Shown: in pieces, positions 7,116 through 13,983 of the stretch
Layout: each line of letters begins with the position of its first letter
How positions within the stretch are numbered: the stretch's first letter is position 1
NCBI RefSeq assembly: GCF_003387575.1
Contig: NZ_QUAB01000024.1
Span: forward strand, 1 to 35,763
DNA: 35,763 bases
From: Microbacterium bovistercoris
Lineage (GTDB): Bacteria > Actinomycetota > Actinomycetes > Actinomycetales > Microbacteriaceae
Reading direction: 5' to 3'
The notes under the pieces: model-generated
Told to the model about the DNA's origin: nothing
What the model saw: the letters and a program-made list of their open reading frames with translations, nothing else
Database searches by the model: none
Made by a program: the position numbers and the translations under genes

Positions 7116-8000
7116 TCAGGAGGCGTCGCGGATGTCGGTGATGATGCCCGAGAAGTCGCGGTGACCGCCCTCGCCCGCGGCGAACTCCGCGTAGATGCGC
7201 TGCGCGAGCCTGCCCATCTGCGCATCCGTCGTGGTCTGCTCGATCGCCTGAAGCGCGAGGCCGAGGTCCTTCGCCATCAGCGCGCCGGCGAAGCCGGGCT
7301 GGTAGTCGCGGTTCGCGGGGCTGGTCGGCACCGGCCCCGGGACGGGGCAGTTCGTCGTGATCGACCAGCACTGGCCGGATGCCTGCGACACCACGTCGAA
7401 CAGCGCCTGATGCTCGAGACCCAGCCGCTCGCCCAGCACGAACGCCTCGGCGACGGCGATCTGCGACACCGCGAGGATCATGTTGTTGCACACCTTCGCG
7501 GCCTGTCCGAGACCGGGGCCGCCGCAGTGCACGATGCGCTTGCCCATCACCTCGAGCAGCGGCAGCGCTGCGGCGAAGTCATCGTCGGAGCCACCCACCA
7601 TGAAGGCGAGGGTGCCGTTCTCGGCGCCGACCACACCGCCCGAGACCGGGGCGTCGATGTTGCGGTGACCGGCCTCGATCGCCAGCGCGTGCGCGGTGCG
7701 CGCCTCGTCGACGGCGATCGTGGACGACTCGATGAACAGGGTGCCCGGGTCGGCGGCGGCCAGCAGACCGTCCTCATAGGCGGCGATCACGTGCTTCCCG
7801 GCGGGGAACATGGTGATGACGACTTCTGCGCCGGCGACCGCGTCGATGCCGAACGAGGCGATCGGCACGCCCGCCGCCGATGCGGCATCGACCGCTGCGG
7901 GGACAGGGTCGTAGCCGATCACGTCGTGACCGGCCTTCACCAGGTTGACGGCCATCGGCAGGCCCATGTGCCCGAGTCCGAGGAACGCGATGCGGGTCAT
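7116..8000 (-). CDS. mmsB: 3-hydroxyisobutyrate dehydrogenase
   Basis: NAD(P)-dependent oxidation of 3-hydroxyisobutyrate to methylmalonate semialdehyde in valine breakdown. At 294 residues the length is standard. The Rossmann motif GLGHMGLPMAVNLVKAGH is at residues 8-25. The substrate motif ESSTIAVDEAR is near 91-101, DAPVSGGVVGAENGTLAFMVGG is at 116-137, and the catalytic lysine is Lys169 in GQAAKVCNNM. ATG 8000 overlaps the acyl-CoA dehydrogenase stop by 4 bases. It is the last gene of the mmsA - acyl-CoA dehydrogenase - mmsB operon, so the three enzymes are made together. Confidence 0.95.
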   Translation of the reverse strand: MTRIAFLGLGHMGLPMAVNLVKAGHDVIGYDPVPAAVDAASAAGVPIASFGIDAVAGAEVVITMFPAGKHVIAAYEDGLLAAADPGTLFIESSTIAVDEARTAHALAIEAGHRNIDAPVSGGVVGAENGTLAFMVGGSDDDFAAALPLLEVMGKRIVHCGGPGLGQAAKVCNNMILAVSQIAVAEAFVLGERLGLEHQALFDVVSQASGQCWSITTNCPVPGPVPTSPANRDYQPGFAGALMAKDLGLALQAIEQTTTDAQMGRLAQRIYAEFAAGEGGHRDFSGIITDIRDAS

Positions 8001-9172
8001 GATCCGCTCCGCATCGACGTGGATCCGGCGGGGCGCAGCATCTCGCGTCCGACGATGAGTCTCATGATCTCGTTCGTCCCTTCCAGGATCTGGTGCACCC
8101 GCAGATCACGGACGACCTTCTCGATCCCGTAGTCCTGAAGGTACCCGTAGCCGCCGTGCAGCTGAAGGGCCCTGTTGGCGACGTCGAATCCGGCATCCGT
8201 CGCGAAGCGCTTGGCCATCGCGCAGCGCATCGTGGCATCCGGGGCCTTCTCGTCGACGGCATGCGCGCCGTCGCGCACCATCAGCCGTGCGGCCTGCAGG
8301 TCGGTGCGCATGTCGGCGACGGCGAACAGGATCGACTGCTTCTCGGCGAGCGGCTCACCGAACGCCTCGCGTTCGTGCACGTACTGCACGGCCTTCTCCA
8401 GCGCCCACTGCGCGCCACCGAGCGAGCAGGCGGCGATGTTCAGCCGGCCGCCGTTCAGCGCCGACATCGCGATCGCGAACCCGCGGCCCTCGTCGCCCAG
8501 CATGGCGGATGCCGGTACGCGAACGCCGTCCAGGATCACCTGGCGAGTGGGCTGCGCGTGCCATCCCATCTTCTTCTCCGGTGCGCCGAAGGAGATGCCT
8601 TCGGCGGATGCCGGGACGAGGAACGCGCTGATGCCGCCGGCGCCTGCGGCGCCGGTGCGCGCCATGACGACGTACACGCCGGCCTCGCCGGCACCGGAGA
8701 TGAACTGCTTGACGCCGGTGAGCAGGAAGTCGCCGCCGTCGCGGACGGCGCTCGTGGCGATCGCCGCCGCATCCGATCCTGCACCGGGCTCGGTGAGGCA
8801 GTACGAGCCGAACGTCTCCATCGCGGTCAGCTGCGGCAGCCATTCGGCGCGCTGCGCCTCGGTGCCGTAGGTGTCGATCATCCAGGCCACCATGTTGTGG
8901 ATGGAGATGTACGACGCGATGGTCGGGTCGCCCTTGGCGAGTTCCTCGAAGATCGCGACGGTGTCGACGCGCGACAGCTCGGTGCCGCCGAACTCCTCGC
9001 GCACGTAGATGCCGCCGAGGCCCAGCTCGCCGGCCCGGTGCAGGGTGTCGCGCGGGAACAGGTGCTTCTCGTCGCGCTCGATCGCGTGCGGAGCCAGCTC
9101 GGTCTCGGCGAAATCGCGGACGGCGCCGAGGATGGCGTCGCGCTCTTCTGCGGTCGTGGTCACCATGGTCAT
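7997..9172 (-). CDS. Acyl-CoA dehydrogenase, probably isobutyryl-CoA dehydrogenase
   Basis: FAD flavoenzyme of 391 residues. The family signatures are YCLTEPGAGSDAAAIATSA, GVKQFISGAGEAG, the KKMGWHAQPTRQVILDGVRVP segment and LQLHGGYGYLQDYGIEKVVRD. The catalytic base is expected at Glu364 in LEGTNEIMR, the position used by medium/short-chain and isobutyryl-CoA enzymes; isovaleryl-CoA dehydrogenases place it elsewhere. Being between mmsA and mmsB, it most likely oxidises isobutyryl-CoA to methacrylyl-CoA and passes electrons to EtfBA encoded at 399-2143. ATG 9172 overlaps the mmsA stop by 4 bases; a second in-frame ATG is at 9166. Confidence 0.93.
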   Translation of the reverse strand: MTMVTTTAEERDAILGAVRDFAETELAPHAIERDEKHLFPRDTLHRAGELGLGGIYVREEFGGTELSRVDTVAIFEELAKGDPTIASYISIHNMVAWMIDTYGTEAQRAEWLPQLTAMETFGSYCLTEPGAGSDAAAIATSAVRDGGDFLLTGVKQFISGAGEAGVYVVMARTGAAGAGGISAFLVPASAEGISFGAPEKKMGWHAQPTRQVILDGVRVPASAMLGDEGRGFAIAMSALNGGRLNIAACSLGGAQWALEKAVQYVHEREAFGEPLAEKQSILFAVADMRTDLQAARLMVRDGAHAVDEKAPDATMRCAMAKRFATDAGFDVANRALQLHGGYGYLQDYGIEKVVRDLRVHQILEGTNEIMRLIVGREMLRPAGSTSMRSGS

Positions 9173-10695
9173 CGGTGGTCTCCCGTCGGGATCACGAAGC
9201 TCGGACCGGAACTGGGTCCCTGAGCCTGTCGAAGGGTGCCGGACGGCCAGCGGCTGGTCACTGTCTTGGTCTTGGTGTAGAACCGGAAGCCGTCGGCGCC
9301 GTGCTGGTTGAGGTCGCCGAAGCCCGAGGCCTTCCAGCCCCCGAAGGTGAAGTAGGCGATCGGCACCGGGATCGGGATGTTCACGCCGACCATGCCCACG
9401 TTCACGCGAGCGGCGAAGTCGCGCGCGGCGTCGCCGTCGCGCGTGAAGATGCCCACGCCGTTCCCGTAGGGGTTGTCGGATGCCAGGGCCAGCGCCTCTT
9501 CGTAGTCCGCGGCGCGGACCACCGAGAGCACCGGCCCGAAGATCTCCTGCTGGTAGATCGACATGTCGGTGGTGACGTGGTCGAAAAGGGTGGGGCCGAG
9601 GTAGAAGCCGTTCTCGTGGCCGGGGACGGTGAGTCCGCGCCCGTCGGCGACGAGCGTCGCACCGGCGTCCACGCCCTCCTGGATGAGTCCCTCGACGCGT
9701 GCCTTCGCGGCGGCGCTCACGAGCGGGCCGTAGTCCATCCCCGGCTCGAGCCCGGGGCCGACCTTGAGGCCGGCGAGGCGTTCGGTCAGCTTGGCGACCA
9801 GCGCGTCGGCCGTCTCCTCGCCGACCGGCACGGCGACCGAGATCGCCATGCAGCGCTCGCCTGCCGAGCCGTAGCCGGCGCCGATCAGCGCGTCTGCCGC
9901 CTGGTCGAGGTCGGCGTCCGGCATGACGATGAGGTGGTTCTTCGCGCCACCGAAGCACTGTGCGCGCTTGCCGTTGGCGGCGGCGGTGGCGTAGATGTAC
10001 TCCGCGATCGGAGTGGAGCCGACGAAGCCGACGGCCTGGATCGTGGGGTCGGTGAGGATGGTGTCGACGGCCTCCTTGTCGCCGTGCACGACGTTGAGGA
10101 TGCCTGCGGGCAGCCCCGCCTCCATGAACAGCTCTGCCAGGCGCACCGGCACGGAGGGGTCGCGCTCGGAGGGCTTCAGCACGAAGGCGTTGCCGCTCGC
10201 GATCGCAGGTCCCGCCTTCCAGAGCGGGATCATCGCAGGGAAGTTGAACGGCGTGATGCCGGCGACGACGCCGAGGGGCTGGCGCATCGAATAGACGTCG
10301 ATGCCGGTGCCGGCCTCGGTGGAGTACTCGCCCTTGAGCATGTGCGGCGCGCCGATGCAGAACTCGATCACCTCGAGGCCGCGGATGATGTCGCCCTTCG
10401 CGTCGTCGAAGGTCTTGCCGTGCTCGCTGGAGAGCAGGCGGGCGAGCTCGTCCATGTTCTCGTGCACCAGGTCGACGAACCTCATCATCACCCTGGCGCG
10501 CTTCTGCGCATTGGTCGCGGCCCAGGCGGGCTGGGCGGCCGCGGCGTTCGCGATGACCTGCTGCACCTCGGCGGCGGAGGCCAGCGGCACGCGTGCCTGC
10601 ACCTCCCCCGTGCTGGGATCGAACACGTCGGCGAACCGGCCCTCTTGGGGCTCGAAGTGAGATCCGCCCACGAAATGCGGGATTGTACGAGTCAT
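9169..10695 (-). CDS. mmsA: Methylmalonate-semialdehyde dehydrogenase (CoA-acylating)
   Basis: Converts methylmalonate semialdehyde plus CoA and NAD to propionyl-CoA in valine catabolism. The 508-residue protein is an ALDH: GVVAGITPFNFPAMIPLWK, NAFVLKPSERDPSVP, and the catalytic Cys282 in GSAGERCMAIS. The usual ALDH general-base glutamate is replaced in FGGAKNHLIVMPDAD, as known for this subfamily. The normal family end TKTKTVTSRWPSG is followed here by an extra tail of about 22 residues beginning TLRQAQGP. That tail is encoded by the dispersed repeat at 9212-9236. The leader contains hairpins and a 14-bp palindrome (10726-10739). It is the first gene of the valine operon. Confidence 0.95.
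   Translation of the reverse strand: MTRTIPHFVGGSHFEPQEGRFADVFDPSTGEVQARVPLASAAEVQQVIANAAAAQPAWAATNAQKRARVMMRFVDLVHENMDELARLLSSEHGKTFDDAKGDIIRGLEVIEFCIGAPHMLKGEYSTEAGTGIDVYSMRQPLGVVAGITPFNFPAMIPLWKAGPAIASGNAFVLKPSERDPSVPVRLAELFMEAGLPAGILNVVHGDKEAVDTILTDPTIQAVGFVGSTPIAEYIYATAAANGKRAQCFGGAKNHLIVMPDADLDQAADALIGAGYGSAGERCMAISVAVPVGEETADALVAKLTERLAGLKVGPGLEPGMDYGPLVSAAAKARVEGLIQEGVDAGATLVADGRGLTVPGHENGFYLGPTLFDHVTTDMSIYQQEIFGPVLSVVRAADYEEALALASDNPYGNGVGIFTRDGDAARDFAARVNVGMVGVNIPIPVPIAYFTFGGWKASGFGDLNQHGADGFRFYTKTKTVTSRWPSGTLRQAQGPSSGPSFVIPTGDHR
9212..9236. repeat. Dispersed 25-bp repeat, copy in the 3' end of mmsA
   Basis: A 25-bp stretch with core CCCTGAGCCTGTCGAAGGG is identical to 22302-22326 and partly matches 18537-18621. 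It has a CCCT/AGGG palindromic frame. It lies inside the mmsA coding frame, just past the conserved end of the protein. Confidence 0.8.
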
Positions 10696-10709
10696 TGTGC
10701 GACGCTCCT

Positions 10710-10763
10710 CTGTGCCTTCTTTGGCACAGTGACCACTGTACTCGGGTTTCCGAGCAGATAGTA
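10710..10763 (-). promoter_or_regulatory. mmsA promoter region with palindrome and leader hairpins
   Basis: On the minus strand a -10-like TACTAT is at 10758-10763. Downstream are a hairpin CTCGG-GTTTC..CCGAG (10741-10754) and a palindrome ACAGTG-AC-CACTGT (10726-10739). A further hairpin CTGTGCC-ttcttt-GGCACAG (10710-10729) lies just before the GAGGAG ribosome site. The 14-bp palindrome is a plausible operator. No good -35 box is visible. Confidence 0.4.
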
Positions 10764-10871
10764 GGGGTTCCTAGCATCTCGTCCTCCACAGCCCGATCCG
10801 GCGGGGAAGTTCTCCACATCCTCGGGATTCGCGGGCCGCCGGGGAGTCGTGACGCGACCAGGGTTGTCCGC

Positions 10872-11318
10872 ATGACGAACTCCGAGGAATCCGTGCGGGA
10901 CCGCGTCCTGCACACCGACGACCAACTGTCCGATGTGATCCAGCTGCTGCTGCAGCACGCGAATCAGCGACAGTTCTGGCTGCTCTTCATCGACGAACGC
11001 GGATGCCTGGGCGATCCGGTCATGCCGATGGCCGACTACCCCGAGGATCCGCTCGAGACCGTGCGGGTCGAGGACCTCGGTGAGGTCGCGCACTCCCATC
11101 TGCTGATGCATCGGATCGGCGCGATGCTCGAGATCACCGGGAACAGTGCGGTCGTGCTGGTCTGGGAGCACCCGGGCCGCGAGGCGATCCGAAAGCCGGA
11201 TCGCGCCTGGGCCCGCGCGATGGCCGAGCAGGCCGCCGACCTCGGCATCCCGCTGCGGGCGCAGTTCACGCTCTACGGCCGCGGCGTCCGCCAACTGCAT
11301 CCGGACGACTACCTCTGA
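10872..11318 (+). CDS. Hypothetical protein, possible degenerate RadC/JAB-like fold
   Basis: A 148-residue soluble protein. The chain runs QFWLLFIDERGCLGDPVMPM, then HSHLLMHRIGAMLEITGNSAVVLVWEHPG, then PDRAWARAMAEQAADLGIPLRAQFTLYGRGVRQLHPDDYL. The order resembles RadC/JAB domains: a strand, an HNHPSG-like element, a D-rich helix, then LGI and a final strand. But the metal-binding HxHP is replaced by WEHP and the serine/aspartate site is not conserved, so any metalloprotease activity is doubtful. ATG 10872 has no clear ribosome site; CAGGGT 7 bases upstream may be a leaderless -10. It is divergent from the mmsA operon and followed by a strong hairpin terminator at 11471. Confidence 0.7.
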   Translation: MTNSEESVRDRVLHTDDQLSDVIQLLLQHANQRQFWLLFIDERGCLGDPVMPMADYPEDPLETVRVEDLGEVAHSHLLMHRIGAMLEITGNSAVVLVWEHPGREAIRKPDRAWARAMAEQAADLGIPLRAQFTLYGRGVRQLHPDDYL

Positions 11319-11323
11319 GACAA

Positions 11324-11374
11324 CCGCAGGTTGAGCGATTCAGAACGCGTCGTTCACCGGCCCGTAACCTGCGG
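11324..11374. repeat. 51-bp nested palindrome
   Basis: CCGCAGGTT (11324-11332) pairs with AACCTGCGG (11366-11374), and inside it GAACG (11343-11347) pairs with CGTTC (11351-11355). Spacing is 9-10-5-3-5-10-9, mirror-symmetric. It lies 5 bp past the stop of the RadC-like gene. A weaker second fold follows (GACGCGAA 11390-11397 with TTCGCGTC 11423-11430). Confidence 0.5.
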
Positions 11375-11470
11375 CACGTAGAACGGAAGGACGCGAACGA
11401 CTCAGACCGGAAGGGCGTCGATTTCGCGTCGCGGTGAGCTCGGCTCCCGCTGCGGTCCGTTTCGACCGCG

Positions 11471-11502
11471 AGACCCCCGCCGAATCGGGTCGGCGGGGGT
11501 CT
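11471..11502. terminator. Bidirectional terminator hairpin
   Basis: AGACCCCCGCCGA (11471-11483) pairs perfectly with TCGGCGGGGGTCT (11490-11502) around a 6-base loop. It lies between convergent genes ending at 11318 and 11525. On the plus strand it is followed by CCTCTTCC. The 13-bp stem is the strongest fold in this gap. Confidence 0.75.
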
Positions 11503-11524
11503 CCTCTTCCCCACGTGGCGCCGA

Positions 11525-12553
11525 TCAGCCCTCGACGTCGATGACCACGATCGCGTGGTTGTCCGGCTCACCGGCATCCCGCACCGCGTTCGAGACCGCG
11601 GCGACCGCCGCATCCGCGTCATCCGCCGCGAGCAGGGCGCCGAGCCGTTCGGCGGGGAACAGTGCATGCACTCCGTCGGTCGTGAGCACCAGCCGATCTC
11701 CGCGCTGCACCGTGACCCCGACGACGTCGGGGTCGGTAGGCAGACCCGCGGCGAGCGCGCGGTTCAGCACCGCACGGCGCGGATGCAGCCGCGCCTCCTC
11801 CTCGGACAGCCGCCCGTCCTCCAGCAGCGCGGCGACCTCGGTGTGGTCGGTTGTGAGCTGCCGAAGCACGCCGTCGCGCATCAGCCACGCCCGGGAGTCG
11901 CCGAGGTGCGCGATGGTGGCGATGTCGCCGTTCAGCGCAACCGCCGTGAATGTGCTTCCCCGCCCGTCGTCCGGGAGCCCCGCGGCGCATTCTGCGGCGA
12001 GCGCGTCCCAGCGCTCGACGCCGATGGGCTGCGCTTCGGATGCGAGATGCCGGACGAACTCCTCGGCGACCGACGGTGTTCCGTGAAAGCCGTCCGCGAC
12101 GGCCCACAGATCCGTGCCGAAGTGGACCGCGTCGAGCTGCTCCTCCCGCGCTCCCCTGCCGAGGGCGTGGGCCGCGCGCGTGCGGGGCGTTCGTGTCGTG
12201 GTCATGGTGCTCTCCTTCGATCGAAGGTCGGCGACGAGGGCGGACACCTGGGTTCGCCGGGAGCGCACATCTGCCTCGGTCTGCCGCCAGAACGACGTCA
12301 GCTCCGCGGCGATCGCGGCCGCCGGCAGCCTCAGTGCCACGCGGATGCGATCGAGCGGCATCCCTACGCGGCGCAGGGCGGCGATCAGCCGGGCCTGCTC
12401 CAGCTGCTCGGCGGCGTAGAACCGGTACCCCGTGCGTTCGTCGACCTCGGCCGGCGGCAGCAGCCGCAGGTCGTCGTAGATCCGCAGCGCCTTGGGCGTG
12501 AGACCCGTCGCACGTGCGAAGTCACCGATCGACATGAGCTCCATGCGCTCCAT
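11525..12553 (-). CDS. MerR-type regulator fused to a PP2C-type Ser/Thr phosphatase
   Basis: A two-domain protein of about 342 residues. Residues 1-70 are a MerR winged helix (SIGDFARATGLTPKALRIYDDLRLLPP, then DERTGYRFYAAEQLEQARLI). A dimerisation helix reaches about residue 112. The C-terminal 225 residues are a PP2C phosphatase. Metal-site motifs are visible: LWAVADGFHG, GSTFTAVAL, AHLGDSRAWLMRDG, LTTDH, RLVLTTDGVHAL and the final PDNHAIVVI. Motif 1 is degenerate (REEQLD), but three acidic metal ligands remain. Start chosen at ATG 12553; several in-frame ATGs lie nearby (12592 to 12535). A MerR-style promoter palindrome at 12600-12622 suggests autoregulation. An internal ATG with its own ribosome site (12205) may yield a free phosphatase. 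Confidence 0.85.
   Translation of the reverse strand: MERMELMSIGDFARATGLTPKALRIYDDLRLLPPAEVDERTGYRFYAAEQLEQARLIAALRRVGMPLDRIRVALRLPAAAIAAELTSFWRQTEADVRSRRTQVSALVADLRSKESTMTTTRTPRTRAAHALGRGAREEQLDAVHFGTDLWAVADGFHGTPSVAEEFVRHLASEAQPIGVERWDALAAECAAGLPDDGRGSTFTAVALNGDIATIAHLGDSRAWLMRDGVLRQLTTDHTEVAALLEDGRLSEEEARLHPRRAVLNRALAAGLPTDPDVVGVTVQRGDRLVLTTDGVHALFPAERLGALLAADDADAAVAAVSNAVRDAGEPDNHAIVVIDVEG
12203..12227 (-). promoter_or_regulatory. Internal ribosome site and start for a PP2C-only product
   Basis: Inside the MerR-PP2C gene, on the minus strand, AAGGAG (12212-12217) stands 6 bases before an in-frame ATG (12203-12205), exactly at the domain boundary. The ribosome site overlaps a perfect 14-bp palindrome CCTTCGATCGAAGG (12214-12227). 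In RNA this gives a 5-bp stem with a GAUC loop that hides part of AAGGAG. Starting there would give a 226-residue phosphatase. Confidence 0.5.
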
Positions 12554-12593
12554 CATCCCTCTCGTCGCGTCGGCGCATCTCGCCGACCGCACA

Positions 12594-12624
12594 AGGATCG
12601 ACCCTGCCCCCGGGGCAAGGTCAA
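12594..12624 (-). promoter_or_regulatory. MerR-type operator/promoter of the MerR-PP2C gene
   Basis: On the minus strand TTGACC (12619-12624) and GATCCT (12594-12599) are separated by 19 bp, the stretched spacer typical of MerR-activated promoters. A palindrome GACC-c-TGCCCC-c-GGGGCA-a-GGTC (12600-12622) fills the spacer, with 10 of 11 pairs matching. This is the position where MerR proteins bind and twist DNA. Confidence 0.7.
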
Positions 12625-12654
12625 AGCCCCCGTCGGAGATCTCCGGCGGGGGCT
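12625..12654. terminator. Terminator after the ScyD-like gene
   Basis: AGCCCCCGTCGGAGA (12625-12639) and TCTCCGGCGGGGGCT (12640-12654) form a 30-bp inverted repeat with one mismatch. On the minus strand it follows the ScyD-like stop by 19 bp and is followed by TTTG. It separates that gene from the next promoter. Confidence 0.75.
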
Positions 12655-12673
12655 CTGCTGATGGCGGATGCGG

Positions 12674-13771
12674 TCAGTGCTTGACGTTCGCCTGCACCGT
12701 GACCTTGCCGTTCGAGATGCTCACGATCGTTCCCGGCGCGGGCGGTTCCTCGTTGCCCATCGTCGCCGCCCAGACCGTGCCGTTCGGTGCAGTCTCGACG
12801 GTGACGACCCCGGGCAGCTGTGCATACGTGCGCGTGGTGTGCGCGCCGGTCACCTCGGTGATCTTGCCGCCGAACAGCTCGCTGACGTAGATCTGTCCGT
12901 CCTTGCCGAGAGCGAGGTTCGTGGCGCCCAGGAAGCCGCCGGCGAGCCACTCGGCGTCTCCGGTGGCCGGGTCGACACGCCAGAGCGCCCCGCGCGCCCC
13001 GAGGGCGGCGCTCTCCGGTCCGCCGGGGAGCGTCGTCACGTACAGCATCCCGTCCGATCCGACCTCGACGTCGGTCGGCACCGGTTCGAAGTCGTAGGTC
13101 GTGCCGATCAGGCACTCCGGCATGCCGAGCTCGGTCACGGCCTCCTCGGTGATCTTCGCGGACTGCGGCGGCAGCACAGCCAGAGTGCTGATGTGGCCGG
13201 AGTCGTCGATCTCGAACAGCGCGTTCGCCCCGGCGTCTGCGACGATCCACTTGCCGTCCCAGCTCGCCACGCTGTACGCGTGCGAGTCGATCAGGCCCTC
13301 GTACCGCGGTCCGAGCACGCTCAGCACACACGGATCCTCGCTCTGCGGGCCGTAGGTGTTGACCTCGTCGGGATTGTGCGCGACCTCCCATGCATGCGTG
13401 TCCGCGTAGATCCGCACGCCCTTCGGCGTGCGGATGTTCAGCCCGCTGGCCGTGTTGATGAACTCCGGCATCTGTGTGTGCGTCGAGGTGTAGGCCAGCC
13501 ACTTGCCGCGCACGGCCACGCCGGACAGGCCGTCGACGCCGGTGACGATCGGAGCGATCGCACCGTCGGGCTGCAGCTGACCGAGCACCCCGGTGCCGCC
13601 GTCGGCGACGAGCACCCGCGGTCCGTCGATCTCGAGACTGAACGGCGCGGCGAGCTGCGTCGACCAGACCTCCGGCGCGGGCGGATCGGATGCCGCCGAC
13701 GCGAACGTCGGGGCGATCAGGACGAAGGCCGCGGTGATTCCCGACGCGGCGAGCAGTCGAGCGGTGCGCAT
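12674..13771 (-). CDS. Secreted ScyD/ScyE-type beta-propeller protein
   Basis: A 365-residue exported protein. The signal peptide MRTARLLAASGITAAFVLIAPTFASA is cleaved near residue 27. The rest is a series of propeller blades with repeating ADGGTGVLGQL, PTDVEVGSDGMLYVTTLPGG, VDPATGDAEWLAGGFLGATNLALGKDGQIYVSELFGGKI and VETAPNGTVWAATMGN segments, as in the ScyD/ScyE family. That family is named from cyanobacterial scytonemin clusters. In actinobacteria its role is unknown, and no scytonemin genes are near, so the name marks fold only. ATG 13771 has GGGGAGAG upstream. It is a single-gene unit closed by the hairpin at 12625-12654. Confidence 0.88.
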   Translation of the reverse strand: MRTARLLAASGITAAFVLIAPTFASAASDPPAPEVWSTQLAAPFSLEIDGPRVLVADGGTGVLGQLQPDGAIAPIVTGVDGLSGVAVRGKWLAYTSTHTQMPEFINTASGLNIRTPKGVRIYADTHAWEVAHNPDEVNTYGPQSEDPCVLSVLGPRYEGLIDSHAYSVASWDGKWIVADAGANALFEIDDSGHISTLAVLPPQSAKITEEAVTELGMPECLIGTTYDFEPVPTDVEVGSDGMLYVTTLPGGPESAALGARGALWRVDPATGDAEWLAGGFLGATNLALGKDGQIYVSELFGGKITEVTGAHTTRTYAQLPGVVTVETAPNGTVWAATMGNEEPPAPGTIVSISNGKVTVQANVKH

Positions 13772-13846
13772 GGAACTCTCCCCATTCCCGGCGCGGCACC
13801 CCCGCCCCGCCGTGCTCAGCCGGGCAGTTCTCCCCCGAGACGCCCG

Positions 13847-13884
13847 GATGCCGTGACCCGCCCCCAGTGACGGGCCACGGCGTC
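13847..13884. promoter_or_regulatory. Inverted repeat in the divergent ScyD / unknown-gene intergenic region
   Basis: GATGCCGTGACCCG (13847-13860) pairs at 12 of 14 positions with CGGGCCACGGCGTC (13871-13884) around a 10-base spacer. It sits about 75 bp upstream of the ScyD-like start and 100 bp upstream of the plus-strand gene. It could be an operator; no evidence points to a regulator. Confidence 0.35.
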
Positions 13885-13971
13885 ATTCTGCGCCCGGGCG
13901 GCGGCGCACGCAACGGGTTGTCGGAAACCCCCAGGATCTCTGGGAGGCCGGCGCCCGGCATCCGCCGCGAC

Positions 13972-13977
13972 TACGCT
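13972..13977 (+). promoter_or_regulatory. Leaderless -10 box
   Basis: TACGCT stands 6 bases before ATG 13984; no Shine-Dalgarno is present. An identical hexamer at the same distance precedes the HD-domain gene at 24435. Confidence 0.5.
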
Positions 13978-13983
13978 CATCTC

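Noticed and set aside
9175..10761. Long plus-strand open frame of over 500 codons opposite mmsA
   Set aside because: Composition-driven frame on the antisense strand of a clear ALDH; residues are His/Asp/Gly/Arg-rich with no domain. Similar antisense frames opposite araA, the GH43 gene and both ATPase genes were discarded for the same reason.
9173..10915. Very long N-terminal extension of the acyl-CoA dehydrogenase frame (minus strand)
   Set aside because: The extension runs through mmsA in a wrong frame; the true start at 9172 overlaps the mmsA stop in ATGA form.
13930..13944. CCCAG / CTGGG inverted repeat as an operator
   Set aside because: Only 5-bp arms in GC-rich DNA; expected by chance.
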